A stretch of DNA of 64,000 bases from Falciphora oryzae (GCA_000733355.1 JNVV01000015.1:269645-333644), one strand, 5' to 3'; counted from the first letter of the stretch, positions 1-12,346 are shown. Made by a program: numbers and translations. The notes: generated from the sequence alone by a model not told the origin.

Positions 1-951
1 GGCGAGGAGTAAGCCAACAAGCCTAAAGAACTCTTCTTTGGTCCGGATTCCGGGCCCGTACGTCAGGTGTGGAAGTATCTTGAATTGCGAGTCCCGGAAG
101 CCCAGCTCGATAAAGTAGTCTTCAACTTCGTAATAGTTCTCGCCGCGATCCAAGTTTTCCCAGCTGAAGCCATCAATATCCGTGTCGGACACGGCAGCAC
201 CTCTACTAGCCGCCCATTTGAGCATATAAAGGCCGCCGGAACTCAGGGCCAGATATGCCTGCCACCATTGTTAACTATAATTAGCTGGGCGCTGGAAAGG
301 ATGGACAGATACATTTACGGCGTTTAGGAAACTTACAAAAGGCCTCGGGAAGTAATAAAATGTAACCGGGGACATGTTAACGTCAAGACCACGGCTAATC
401 AGCAAATCGATGACATCAAGGTTCGTTTGATGCACGGTCGGATGCATCAAATCACTCCTCCGCACTATGAGGTTGCAAGCAGGGCCGTCGTCCATCCCAT
501 CGTCGTCCTGCCGCTCGAAATATCTCCGGTTGGCATCGGCGCCAGAGTCGAGCAGCAGGCGCACGAGCTCGATGCTCAGGGGGCGCGGCGGGACGACCTC
601 CCGGCTGTACCCCTCCATGACCGCCTCGTGCAGCGGCGAATGGAGCCCCTCGATGGTGTCGGAATCGGCGTCGACGTCTGCGCCAAGGGCGAGGAGCAGG
701 CACGCGACGTCGGCATGGCGCCCCCGCACTGCCGCGTGAAGGGCCGTCTCGCCCTCGTGGACGCCGCTAATGTTGATGTCGGGGCTCCGGACCAGGGCGG
801 CCATCAGCGCGTCCAGGTCGCCTGCGCACGCGGCCTCGTAGTACTTGCGGGCGTCGTGGTGGCCCGGGCCGAAGAAGAACTGGAGGCTGCGGCGTGCATC
901 GCGATCCGCGTACTCTTGGCGGACGCGAGCTGAATACTCGCGTTCCGCCAT
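1..951 (-). CDS. Ankyrin-repeat protein, 3' end beyond window
   Basis: Two exons are visible: 951-337 and 258-1, with an intron at 259-336 (GTAAGT donor, GGCAG acceptor, phase 0). The first ATG that gives a compact N terminus is at 951; an upstream in-frame ATG at 1110 adds a low-complexity Ser/Arg/Pro stretch and is less likely. About 291 residues are present and the frame is still open at base 1. Ankyrin-like units occur at about residues 28-60 (DARKYYEAACAGDLDAL), 62-95 (GETALHAAVRGRHADVACLL) and 98-140 (LVRLLLDSGADANRR), with another near 178-195. After the intron the protein continues AYLALSSGG...LKWAASRG. Ankyrin repeats bind other proteins; the partner cannot be told from sequence. It is clearly related to the gene at 50054-51727, including the intron position. 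No signal peptide or membrane segment is seen. Confidence 0.8.
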
Positions 952-1432
952 GATGAACTGAGGGCCTGGCGGTTCCACCGCGGCGGTAGGCAGTCTCCGC
1001 CTGGCGCTGGGAGAGAAGGCATGGGAAGATTGACCAGTGGTGCGCGGGGCGGTGTGGTTTTCAGTACTCCGCGACCTCGTTGGTGCCTGGCGCGTGTGCT
1101 GTGGGGACATGCATGAGGCCGACCTGGGATAGTAAACCTCATCCTCTAGAAGAGTTTGTGGCGACTGGGTACATTTTCAGGGAGTCGTAGGAAAGTAATG
1201 GCGAAGTCGTTCTTCTTTATTGCATGTCTTCTTGCCTTCTCTTTGTCATGCCCGGCCTTCTTCGCCTCTCATATCTCAAGTTCAGTACCAAGACAGTACC
1301 AGATGATCACTTGACGTATCCAATCTCGCATAAGAACCGGCAACAACACCACCTCGTGCCGAAAATAGATGTCGAGCTCACCTAGGTATCGAGCCGACGA
1401 ACAAGGCACAGTATAAAAACCTTCCGAGATGG
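952..1432. other. Intergenic, between two minus-strand genes
   Basis: This holds the 5' flank of the ankyrin gene and the 3' flank of the LtrA-like gene. An in-frame extension of the ankyrin frame runs up to 1110 but is low complexity. No other gene, RNA or repeat is seen. Confidence 0.6.
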
Positions 1433-3805
1433 TCATACAGCAGCAGCCGCCGCCCGCTTCTCGTCGTCCTTCCCCGAGGCAACAGGAGCATAACCCCTCT
1501 CCTCATTCTTCACAGCCTCCTCGAGCCGCCTCTTGCTGCAGCGCGCCATGTACCCCCTCTTGCACCCACCATCCTCCCCAAACCACGTCTCCTCCGGGCA
1601 CGACTTTCCATACGTCTCAACCAGCAAAACCCAAACCACCATCCCCGTCGTGGCCGCCACCAGCCCCAAGCTCTTGAGCGAGTCCTCCGGCACGGCAGCC
1701 AGGGCGCATATAGCGGCAGCAACAATGGCGCGGTTGGCCAGCCGCAGGGGCTTCGGGACGCGGCAGGTCGGCGGCAGCTTGTGCTCGTGGCAGAAGGAGA
1801 TGACGCCCATGAGGGCCAGCGACAGGCCGAGGCCGACGCAGTAGAAGAGACGGACGCCCAGGGGCAGGTAGGCCTCGGAGCGGTGGGCGTAGACGTCGGT
1901 CAGAGCCTTGGGCGGCGCGTTGGGCACGTCCGAGGCCACGACGAGCTTGGATAGCCCTGCAGTGGCGACGACGTAGCTCATGATGAAGGGGAGGTGGGCC
2001 ATCAGCCAAAGGAGGTCTGTTTGTTTCGGGTTTGTTAGCGTTAAGGAAATAAGAAGGGATACAAAGAAACTGACAGTGCTGGCTCGAACGGCGGATGGCG
2101 TGGACGTGGATGTTGCCCGCGTCGACGTCAAAGTACAGCCAGTTGAAGATGTAGGCCTGGACCAGGCCGAGTATAGCCTTGCCGAAAAAGGCATTGAGGC
2201 CGTAGCCCTGGTTCTGGAACAGAATCGCCACGACGCTGTAGCCAAAGACTGTTGTGGAATGTTGTCAGCGATGAACAAAACAGGGGCTAAGCAAAAGAAG
2301 CAGACATACCCAACGACACAAACGCATTAGTCCTCTCCACCTTGTGCTCAATGTTGATGGCCGGGTAGAACTCAAATTGCGGCGCCAGCCTGCGGCTCAA
2401 AGCCCCGAGCCGCCCTTTCCCCTTTGCCGCCGCCGTCGTCGACCATCGGTACAGTAGCATCACCAACCCGCCGCCGACCAGGTCCAGCACCAGGGCGACG
2501 AACACGAGCCCGAGCCGCCGCGGCATCTCAAGGGCCGTGGCCCCGACCCACAGCGCGGCCGGCACCACAATAGCCACCGCGGCCCCGACCATGGTGGCGC
2601 GCACCAGGGGCACCAGCACCGCCGTGAGGACGAGGTACGCCGCCATAAACAGGCGGGCGGCCACGTAGAACCCGACCAGGAAGACAAAGGTGTCGTGCCC
2701 TTCATGAAACGTCGAGATCATGTTGGTCGTCATGCCCACCAGGCACGCGATCAGGAACAAAATCTCGACCCGCTGCGCAACGTCGTCGATGTCGAACCAG
2801 CTGACTATCTGCGCCACGTCGGCCCAGATCTTCCAGCCCATGCAGAAGGTCACGACGAAGCGCAGCAGCTCGGCGCCGTCGGGCGACTCGGACAGGTGCT
2901 CGCCGTTGACGTGCAGGATGCCGACGTAGATGAGGTCGAAGAAGAGCTCGAACGACATGACCTCGGTGAGTCGCGACGCGCGCCACAGCAGGCCCCGGTG
3001 GAAGTACTGCTTGACGACCGGCCGCCGGAACAGCTTCATGGTCGTGCCCGTCCGGCGGTCGCTCCAGTCCGACTCCGTCGCGCCGCTGAGCGTGCTGGCC
3101 GCCGAGCTGGCCACCCCGTTGCCGTTGTTGCCTCCTGGCTCGTCGCCGTAGGTGCGGACGTGTGCGCCATACTAGGTATATACATCAGCAGAGTTAGTGT
3201 CAGGACCGGGCCCCTCCCTGTGCTAAACAAGAAAGATGAAAAAGAAAACGCACCCCAAACTTGGAAAACGTCGCGTTCAGCCGGCTGCCATGGTCCGTCA
3301 GCCGCTCGATCTGCGCAGCCACGTCGCGCAGCTGCGCCGACACGCGCTCCCACTCGTCCAGCAGCTCGCCCGCGCCCCCGTGCCGCCGCCGCAGCTCCTC
3401 GCGCCGCGCGTGCGCGTGCGACCGCGTCCGGTGCAGGAAATGCCGGTGCTCCTCGGACCCGTGCACGACCACCTCGACCTTTTGCCGGTTGTCGCCTCCT
3501 TCTGATGCTGCTGTGCCCGTGTTGTTGTTGTTGCTGTCGCTGTCCTGGGCAGAGACCGTCGCCTCCGCACCAGCCTTCTCCCGGGGCTCCTCCTCGGTCT
3601 GCGTCGCCTCGTCCGCGTTCTTCCGGCCGGCATTGGCGGCAGCGTCGTCGTCGATCCGCGCCTCGCACACGCCGTACCACGACCGCAGCGCCGCTGCGTC
3701 CTCGGGCGACCCGACCAGCACGCGCCGGCCGTCGGGCAGCGTGAACTCGGACAGCGCGCGCCGGGCCGGCGGGGTCGACGAGCCCTTGCGGTTGCGGGAT
3801 TCCAT
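1433..3805 (-). CDS. Low temperature requirement A (LtrA)-like membrane protein
   Basis: Four exons: 3805-3254, 3171-2310, 2248-2075 and 2016-1433, joined by introns of 82, 61 and 58 nt with GT...AG ends. The model closes in frame to 723 residues. The first roughly 210 residues are soluble, charged and Asn/Ser-rich. The family hallmark follows: an ELFFDLIYVG segment at the start of the membrane part, then a long series of hydrophobic helices (for example VEILFLIACLVGMTT, TFVFLVGFYVAARLFMAAYL and LGLVFVALVLDLVGGGLVM), and finally a charged cytosolic tail ending in an Ala run. LtrA proteins were named from a Listeria cold-growth locus; fungal members are common, but their transport or sensing role is not established. 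The splice junction residues (SKFG-YGAHVRTY, VSLVFGYSV, SSQHYLLW) read smoothly. The ATG at 3805 is the first in frame. Confidence 0.85.
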
Positions 3806-5421
3806 CCTTTTTTTTATATTCCTGTCTCTGCCGTCGTTGGCTGAGGTATAAGGGGCGTCGGTCGGTCAAGACCACCCAAGCTGGACGGCGACGGGTGGAT
3901 TCAAAGGGAAAGAAGCAGCAGCGGTGGCCCTCCTTTTTAGTCCCCTCTTAGTCCCGGATCTGCATAAAGACCGGCGAGTGAGCGAAAGCGTGCAATTGGT
4001 TGGTTACTTCGTCCCTGCCAGACAGCTTCGATAGACACCGTCTTCCAGCCACACCTGTTTGGCACCGGAGAATGCACGTATGCCCTTCAAGTCCTTGAAC
4101 CAATGCGCCAAGGTCAGCAGAGAGCTGCAGTGTCCTGCTAGCCGACCACGGGAGGGGAAGGGGTGATAGATAGGCATTGCCCGCCTAGTCTCGCCAATCT
4201 CGTCCAGACTCTCTCCTCTTTTCACCTCTTGTCCTGTTGATTTGACCCCTTTTCCCCATCCTGCACGGCGGCCCGAAATGGGTGGGTTGGACTCACTCAC
4301 TGCCCCTGGGTTGACAGCAGGGCCCTTATGCACGGGGCTGAAGTAAGCAACCCCTTTCGCCATACCTCACCATTGGCGTTCCTAGCCAAGCCCATTACCC
4401 CGGGCCTTTGTTTCAATGCGTTTCCTGGGATTATCATCTAGGCCTCATTATCAATCTGTCACCCAGGTATGGTGTGCTCGGGATGATATGGGGGAGCTCT
4501 GCAAACCAGGGGTCCAAAGCTTCGCTAGCTAGCTCCGGCGAGCTTCTCGGCGAGCCTCGGCGAGGTGCCGCCAAGCTCAAACCCAAGCTTCAGATCCAGC
4601 ATGGAGAAAATGAGGGGCAAGTGGGAAATGCCATGTGCCCAGGCATCGGATTGTCAGAGAAGCACGTCTTGTCTAATAAATACAACCCCCAAATGACAAA
4701 TCGCAAAACTGCGTGTCAAAACAGGTCCTCCAGACGTTCATTTCCAACAAAGAGCTTTTATTGCTGACCTCCAGTCTGCTCACAGACAAGCGCCAATTCT
4801 CTCGCGCTCGACTGAGCGTCGCAAAAAAAACGGTCCACGAACGCCAGGGACAACCCTCCAGACACGCGCTTCCCGTGAGAAATAAAAATGAACCATGTGA
4901 AATGCAATCCATGCCAGCAATAGCAAAAAGAAAAAAGCAAATAAAAGCAAAAACCACGCCCCGATCCTTTTATATCCGTTAAAGGGGGTATCTATACCGA
5001 CAAATCATGCCCCTCGTCCTTGACGCCAGCCATAGTGTAAGTGCAAGGGAAAAGAGAAGCTCGCAGAAGAGAGAGAAAGACGGAAAAAGAAAGGCCAGAA
5101 GGAAGGAGGAGGAATGGAGAAAAGGCGGTAATGAGAGGAGTACACAGTGAAAATAGAGATTCCACACCGATATCAAAACACGGCTGACATCAACCGGGGA
5201 CAGGCACCTAGCACTTGCAGAAGGCGTAGACTGCACGTGCAAGGCGCCCAGCCTGTCACAGCACAGGCAGCAACAAGATAAACGAGAACAATATTCGAAG
5301 AACGAGGGAGGATCGGACGCAACATCGCCGGTGCAGACTGGCCGCAGCTTGACCAGCCAGTCGCCAGGATAGAAAAGAGAAGAGAAAAAAAAAAGTAACA
5401 CAACCCCGCGCGAGGCTAGTG
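3806..5421. other. Intergenic 1.6 kb
   Basis: This region contains the upstream region of the LtrA-like gene and the 3' flank of the PFK-2/FBPase-2 gene; the reading frames here are short and unlike proteins. A 119-codon frame at 4004-4363 (-) starts with ATG but resembles no family known to me and has no codon-use support. The part at 4,950-5,400 is purine-rich on the plus strand, as expected for a pyrimidine-rich 3' UTR of the minus-strand gene. Nothing else is seen. Confidence 0.5.
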
Positions 5422-7381
5422 CTAGTTGTTGCGGTCCGTCGACTTCCGGGGCTTGTAGTCGGGCACCTCGAGGAACGTCAGATTTTCCTCGTCGTACTTG
5501 TAGGCGTGGAAGTCGTAGCCGTATGGCTTGGGCTCGATCGAGTACAACATGCCGAGCGGCATGTCCAGGTCCGCAATGTCGTTGCGCGTCAGGTCCATGA
5601 AGTAGGCAATGAGCACTCGGCACACAGACCGGTGGCTGATGAGAAGTACGTGGTCCGTGATACGCTCGATCTCGCGCACCATGTCGCGCAGCCGGCTAAT
5701 GACACGCAGGTAGCCCTCGCCACCAACGCCCGGGTACACGTAGTTGAGCTTGTCGGCCGACCGCTTCTTGTACTCGTCCGGGTACTTGGCCGCGATCTCG
5801 TCGTACGTCATGCCTTCGAAGCTGCCAGTGTGCATCTCGTTGAGCATCTCCCAGTTCTTGACGTCATAGTCCTCGTCCTCTTCAAAGTACTCGGCCGTCT
5901 CGACGCTGCGCTTCAGCATCGACGTCCACACGCAAAAGTTCTTGGCGTCCAGCTCCTGAAAGAGCTCGGGGTAGGGGGGCGTGTGGTCGCCAGGCTGCGG
6001 CGGGAACGAGGACTGCGCGATCTTGTCCTTCTGCTGGACGAGCCACTCCTGTCGCTTCTTAGTGATGAACTGATGCAGCGCCATGCCGTAGTAGTGGCCG
6101 CGCTCCGTCAGGTTCGAGTCGCCGCCCAGCTTTCCCAGCTTGTTGTCTTCGCTCTGGCCGTGGCGCGTGATCCAAATCTGGCGCGGTGCTAGATTGAAGG
6201 TGGTGAGATATGACGCAATGCCGCCGCTCAAGAATCCTCGCAACCTATGCTGGACCATTTTCCTCCCCACGTCGATCATCTGAGAAACGGGTCAGCATCC
6301 AGTAGCCCCATGGCGACACGAGAAAAACAAAGATCACGGGCTCACCTGGATGTACTGCATGTCGTGGGATTCCTCATAAGTTCCCAGCGGCACGTAGGCA
6401 CTCTCGTATTGCTTCACCCTGGCCTTGAAATCCGCCAGCGACTTGACCGGATCCTTGTCTTTGTAGTCAGGGCCCGACAGCTTCAGGCGCATGTTGGCCT
6501 CGAGGAGCTAGAAGCAAAAGTCGGAGTCAGCATCTTCCTAGTTGCACCGTGGGCAGAGCTAGCTAGGTAGCTCATGGTTAGGGGAGCAAGCACAGCGGCC
6601 GACATACCGTCTCGTCATGGCAGATACTTTCGATAAAAAGGATGCCGAGCTTGGGCTCCCGCTCCTTGACGCGCTTCACAATCTGCTCGCGGCGCTTGAT
6701 CGTGCTGTTGGTCGCATCGAGGATTCCCACGCTGCCGTTCTGGCAGAGGAGATAATCCAGCACCTCGTCGAGCGTGTCCATGGCGACCCGCTCGCGGATC
6801 TTGGCGGCGGACTCGTTGCGGGGGTTGAAGAAGCTTGCCGACTGCTCAATCTGGTCGTCGTGGCCGTCTGCGGCGCTCTCTTGCTTGCGGGCCCGGGGCG
6901 AATTCAGGTCCAACTCAGGGGGCTCGCCCATCTTCCCGGCGTCGACACTGTTCACCTTGAAAAGGATCGAGGCAGCCTTGAGAGGGGCAGATTCGTGGTC
7001 GGCGTGTCGGTTCGAGTCACCGTTAGGTTGCTGTGGCGGCATGCCAGCGGCGACTCGCCTCCTATTCCCGACGTTGAATATCTGTGCATTGTGCTGCTGC
7101 CATGAAAGATAGCGCTGTATCTTCTTGGTTATGTACGACTTGCCCCTCGCAGGGAGGCCGACCATGACGATGACCAGCTTTGCGGCAACATCGCGGTTCG
7201 GGATTCTGCCGTCGGGGGAGACGCGCGACCTGGTCATGCCAGGGATGTTGAGAGTGGTTGCATGGGGCCGGACCCGCGGGGTATGGCTCCCCGAGTTTTG
7301 CCTCACCGGAGGGCTAAGATCACGAACATCGTCAGCGCTGTAGCTCTTGCGATCCGAGGCCCAGAGCGACCGTGTAGCCAT
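5422..7381 (-). CDS. 6-phosphofructo-2-kinase / fructose-2,6-bisphosphatase
   Basis: Three exons: 7381-6608, 6507-6346 and 6279-5422, with introns of 100 and 66 nt, giving 597 residues. The enzyme makes and breaks down fructose-2,6-bisphosphate, the allosteric signal that sets glycolysis against gluconeogenesis. The kinase half has the P-loop GLPARGKS at about residues 75-82 and a DATNS motif near 225. A Ser/Pro/Asp-rich insert of about 70 residues (roughly 108-185) sits between NVGNRRR and the SASFFNPRNE block. The phosphatase half has the catalytic RHG at about 350-352, GGDSNLTERG, the acid loop FEGMTYDE and the second histidine in LLISHRSV. Since the phosphatase residues are all present, the protein is probably bifunctional, unlike the kinase-only yeast Pfk26. 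The 60-residue N terminus is Ser/Arg-rich, a likely phosphorylation region. An upstream frame (7519-7968) could encode more N terminus but cannot be spliced on cleanly. Confidence 0.93.
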
Positions 7382-7518
7382 GAACCGCGGTGACGGCTAG
7401 GAGCGTAAAAGGCAGGTTGGAAAGTTGGGGTTGTATGCGTGTGTATCGGAGTGTGGGTGGGCGCATGTGGGTGTGTGATACTTGCCCGCACGCAAGAACG
7501 ACGTGGATCAAGGGGGGT

Positions 7519-7968
7519 TTATGCACGGGAAAGCAAAGGAGGGGGCGCCCACATTCTTGGAGAGCCCGGAGCTGTCGAGGAGATGCTCCTTGCATAAGGA
7601 CTGGAGCTGTCATAGAGCGGGGGTCCGGGTTTGTCGCGCAGAGCCACGTCAAAGTTGCTCAGCGACTTGAGGGCGTGCGCTATGGCGGCGGGAGGACCGA
7701 CAGGGGTTGGATGCAGCGTTGCCGTCGATGCCGTCGCGGCGCTGATGTGATTCGTGGCGCCAGGGGCCAGCGTCTGGGAGGTTGGGGCGGGCGGCGGCTT
7801 CAGACGGTCGCCATTGGGTCGGGTGATGCTGTCGGTGCTGCTGTCGGTGCTCCTGGTGGTGGAAGACGAGAATGAGACAGCGGTGGCGGCGGGTGGTGCA
7901 GCAGCCGGGGCGGAAGTGGGTGGGGGAGGGAGCGTCGGGGTTGGCGAGGCTGTGAGGTGGTTGCTCAT
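7519..7968 (-). CDS. Upstream 149-codon ORF in the PFK-2 leader (uncertain)
   Basis: An ATG-initiated frame of 149 codons lies 138 bp upstream of the PFK-2/FBPase-2 start on the same strand. The N-terminal part is Pro/Ala/Ser/Thr-rich. The later part is less repetitive (ALKSLSNFDVALRDK, PLYDSSSPYARSI), which resembles a real regulatory tail. The obvious idea is an extra 5' exon. The kinase frame has a TAG directly upstream that can serve as a CTCCTAG acceptor in phase 0. However, the only good GT before the stop (CCC|GTGCAT) is phase 1, so the two do not join in frame. It may be a long upstream ORF, a separate product, an exon spliced by a site I cannot see, or chance in GC-rich DNA. Confidence 0.3.
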   Translation of the reverse strand: MSNHLTASPTPTLPPPPTSAPAAAPPAATAVSFSSSTTRSTDSSTDSITRPNGDRLKPPPAPTSQTLAPGATNHISAATASTATLHPTPVGPPAAIAHALKSLSNFDVALRDKPGPPLYDSSSPYARSISSTAPGSPRMWAPPPLLSRA

Positions 7969-10904
7969 TGCCAGTTTCGCCAGGAGAGACTGCTGCGCCT
8001 GTTTGCGCCCACGGTCTGGAGGAATCGTTTCGGGTTAGAAAGCGCAGAGCGGCGAGGTAGAGCGCCTAGGAAACACACGTGCGCCAACGCAGAACTAGGA
8101 CAGGTAGGTGGCGGCTTGGGCTGGTGGAGGGTCGCAGGCAGTAGACGGTAATTGTAATGATGGTGGTGTAGGAGCAGAGATATGTATGGGATCCGAACCT
8201 GGGACAGCCGTGGCCGAAGGCATCAATTAAAATGGCAGCGGAACACGGCCAAGACCTGACGTGGTGTGGTGCGGACCTTGTGCTGCGGTCCCAGGTCGGT
8301 GGTGACGCTTCGAGGCGAGAGCTGTGCCAGGCCTGGTGCCAGTGGCCGATTCAGCGGAAGGCAAGCCCCGGTTCAAGGCCAGGGGCTGTCCAGTCGATGG
8401 CGGCGGGCCAATTGGAGCAGCAGCGCCGATCAGGTGGGTCGCAGGGGGGGCGGGCGCTGCACCCGGGGTGTGTGGAAGGGCCCTGGGCGGCAGGGGTGGC
8501 AGCGCAGGGGGCTGAAGAGACTCAACTGCAAGATGATGAGCCTGCACCAGCCGACTGCCTGAACGGGCTGGCTTGGCGGGGTTTTTTTTTGTTGGAAACA
8601 AACCTGGGATTTTGTTGGATCCCGTTCCAAAAGCTGCCGCAGACTGTGCGGAACTCGCGGGGACACACACGACTGACGGCCGCTCTGCGAGTGTGCCCAG
8701 CAGGTGCTTCGATCTCGGGTCCAAAAGATTGCGTCTCGTGATTGCTGATCGAAAACCGTTTGTTTTCTGGCGCCGTCGTTCGACTGGCTGGTATTGGGTG
8801 GGCGCCGTAGTTCGTATTTCTCGCTGGTCGCTGCGTGCGCCTGGCGGTGCAAGTTGGTTGGTTGGTTGTTTGGTTGGTTGGAATGCGACCAGCCAAACGG
8901 CAAGGCGACGATGACTCCTTTTTTGCCCCTTCTTTTCTTTTATTTTTCTTGCTGCCGTTTCGCTTTCGTTTGTCTCTCGAAGTCGCAAGAGGCAAAAGGA
9001 AAGAATCTGCCGATTCGCACAAGCTCACGCGCGGCCGAGAGGGCTGGCTCGCATTGCTTTTATCCCCCGCGCAACTGACTGATGTCTGGTGGTCCGGACG
9101 TGCTTGGTTGAGTTCCTCCTGCGGCGGCTTCTCCCTGCGAAAGGCTGCCTGGTCACTGCCGCTCCCCCAATCCCTGTACGTGCGCGCACAACAAGCAGGC
9201 ACGCCAGTTAAGCTTCAATGCGGTTGAGGCACTGGACGGCGAGAGCGTCTGAGCAGAAGAGCGATCGGGCTCGAGAGAAGCGGGCAACGACAATACGATC
9301 GAGGCGTGGAAGGGCACAAGCACTGCACAACAAAGTTGTTTTTAGGGCTTATTTGGCATGGATGATTTCCCAATTCTTTTTGACTCGCGGCTCGGTGGCC
9401 ACACCAGCCCGAATTACACTCCCGACGGCCTGGGACCAGGAGCTGGGGCCAGGAGGAGCAGCGGCTACGGAGACTTGGATCGCCATCACAAGTTTTTTTG
9501 GCCCAGTGGTGCCTCCCTCCGATGCTACCGAGTCAGATTGGCCATCCACCACGACGCCCGATGCCGGCTGACTCTTTTTTTCTTCTCTCCCTCCCCGCTC
9601 CTCCGCTTGGCTCACGCAGCTGCTACAGAAGTTCGCGCACACTGTAAGGGGCGGCGGGCTGCTGCGGGGGTGCAATGGCAGGACGGCTGGGGGCGTGGAT
9701 TCGTGGTGCAAATGATATTGGACACAGAATCAACCGCCAGTGAAGCCCCGGATGCCTTCTCTCGGGAAAATAGCCTGGAGGTGGCTTGCACGCCGGCCCA
9801 CCGGTTCGGTTCGGAGTCTGATTTCCAGCCTGCTGTGAATGGTATGGTGTGGCAGACGACCTTTGGAAGGCAACCTGTAAAATTAGCCGGCCAGCGTAGC
9901 AGTTGTGCCCGCGCGGTTGGTGTCGCCCGACTCCCGCTCCAGGCCTCCCCCCCTTTTCAGCGTGCAAATTTGGCTCTGACCAGGCCCTATTGCCTCGTCT
10001 CAATAATACCCGTGCGCTAATATGGTGAACCGATTCTGGGGGAGACATCACGGCACCATCAGCTTGGCGTGGAGGGTCCCTTGCTAAAGTGATTTGCCGA
10101 GGGTTTCTCACAAGTCCCCTTTTTTTGAACGCAGCGAGAGACCGCCCGTGTCTATTTCGATGCACCCTCAACGGAAATTTTGCCGCGGCAAGTCGAGTGG
10201 GATGATAGGCAAGATATTTGAGGCCCCTCAACCCCCAAAACAGCAAAAACAGATGGATGGATGACAATGCATGCGGGAATGACGGAGCGTGGGCCCAAAC
10301 TGTGCGACGTGGGACACCCAGGCGAGGTACCCCGCAAGCTTCGCGGTGATTTTGACAATCGCATCTCCGAGCGGCTCACTGGGCCGGCACCGGACTCTGA
10401 CGTCGGGGCGCCATCGGCCGGCCAGGAGAAGAGGGTTTTTTTTTGCCAAGCCGACGCCAAACTGGAGACCCTGCACAAAGGGCAGACTTTAGCAGCTGGG
10501 GTAGCGATAGCAGGCGCCTCGGCACTGCACACTACGGCACCCCTTCCATTGTTTCCTGTGGTCCCACGTCCGTTGGCAGCCAGCCACGCAGCATCTCCGG
10601 ACGTATTCACTCGGGTCCCAGATCCAACGCTGATATCATCCGTGTGCCCAGAAAGGAGCAGCCGCTCGCTCTCACCCACACCACACCTCATCAGCACATG
10701 CATCATACTCCGCCCTGGGAACGCATACGCCCCCCAAACCCCCCACGCAGTGCCCATGTTACACCACATGGCCAGATGACTGGCAGCCCGTCCAACCTGA
10801 CAGACGAGCTTGGCTCGCAAAAGGGTACCCAAAAACCTGCACGCTCGCTCCGATAGGCCACTTTTGGCTGATAACCCGGCGGTGGTGCTACGTCTGCCGC
10901 CAAC

Positions 10905-10922
10905 AAAAAAAAAAAAAAAAAA
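10905..10922. repeat. A18 mononucleotide run
   Basis: An uninterrupted A run in the PFK-2/Tad3 gap. It falls inside a long spurious minus-strand frame and argues against that frame being a gene. Confidence 0.9.
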
Positions 10923-12326
10923 GGCAGTATTCGGACACCGACACACCACTCGAACCTCAGTCGACAAACGCCGAACAAGGCAGCGGGCCGACGCCAGGCC
11001 TGCGCGCGTGTTGCTGCAGCGCATGCGGCTCGCTTTGTCCAGTTCGCAATTGGAAAAAGTGACCTGACAGGCAGATCGTCGGGCAGCAGCACGGCCTTGC
11101 TGCAATAGGTTCTCGGTGACTGGTCGCTGAGCTGGACTGAACTGGCTGATTCTGGGCCGGGTTAGGGGCGAGGGCCGCCCAAGTGGCCTGACAGGCGGAT
11201 GGCCACAGCACAGCCGTCCGACATATTTTTGGTCCATTGGTTCCATCAACTGAAATAGAAAGGAAGTCGCCTCCGGGATGGCACTGGGACTTTCCACGGG
11301 GCTGTCTTTCGATAGGTTTGAGCCGGGCTGGCACAGGCTCTAATTTCGGTGGACACGACCATCGTCACTCAGAATTGCGTGTCTTGTGGGCAGACACCGT
11401 TCTTGGCTTGTCACGAGCCGTTGCGACACGTTTCCGTTCGAGTGGTGGGAACTTCCGGCACACGAGAGGCGAGGCTTCCACCGCTCAATCAGTCGCCTCG
11501 TCTTGGCCTATATGGGACATGGTAACAAATCCAAGGCTGTGTATGCCGCCAAGAATCCCGCTGTTTGCTGGCGGATGCCCAGTGAGCTTGTCCAGGTCGC
11601 CTAATGGTTCGAGGCAGTCAGTCAGCGCTGTCTTGTCCAGCTGACTCGGGAAAGAGACGTCACAGTGGATTCCCAGAGTCCGACGTGCCAAAACGACGCT
11701 CCCGGACTTCATCAATTTTAATGCAGCCTAAATGAACAGTTGAAGTAGGGTCTAGTCTAGACAGTCGAGGCTTCCGATAAACAACATGGATGCACGCAAA
11801 ACCGATAAGGTCGTAGTTGAACACCCAGAATCCTCTTCCAGACCAATTTGCAGCACGTAGACCTCACATCCATGCCGCAACTGGAACGTGCTGTACACGG
11901 CCGAGTACGGAGATGACGATCCAAAGCACCTGCCTGCGAAATTGGCGTTTTGAGGAGGGCAGCTTCACAGCTCTTTGCTGCGTGTTTGTGTTTTTTGCCC
12001 ACGACAAGTCGACATTCACCTTCCCTCGACTCAGCACGCGTGAGTCCCACAATGCCTGCAGGGAGGGTCTTTTTTGTGGGGAAGAGCCAATGGCCAACAG
12101 GGTCGCAAGGGTAAGGTGAGGTTGAGGGGCAAGTGACGTTGGAGCTGGAAACCGACGTCGGCCGAATGCTGAATTTGTTCAGATCCGGAATGGAGAACCC
12201 GCGACCGGCTTCTACTCTCAACCTTGGACGACACGCTGTCACCTAAACCTGCCTTGACTTGACTGATTGCTCCTGCAGCACACCACGACGTCAAACAACC
12301 CGGGCTTGCCCTGTCGATCGTCTCCT

Positions 12327-12346
12327 CCTGCCTGCCTGCCTGCCTG
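12327..12346. repeat. (CCTG)5 microsatellite
   Basis: Five tandem CCTG units lie in the probable 5' leader or promoter of the Tad3 gene. It is a simple slippage repeat. Confidence 0.85.

Noticed and set aside
952..1110. N-terminal extension of the first ankyrin gene to the ATG at 1110
   Set aside because: The added 53 residues are low complexity; the paralogue at 50054 starts at a position equivalent to the ATG at 951.
4004..4363. 119-codon minus-strand frame
   Set aside because: It has an ATG but no recognisable domain, and codon use is unlike neighbouring genes; it lies in the upstream flank of the LtrA-like gene.
8161..8225. Possible minus-strand tRNA because of a GGTTCGGATCC sequence
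   Set aside because: The putative T-stem does not pair (a mismatch inside the five-base stem), and no anticodon arm or acceptor stem can be built around it.
10152..11297. 381-codon minus-strand frame in the PFK-2/Tad3 gap
   Set aside because: It reads through the A18 run as a block of Phe, has no family resemblance, Cys/Arg/Ser-rich composition typical of antisense GC-rich DNA, and no neighbour support.
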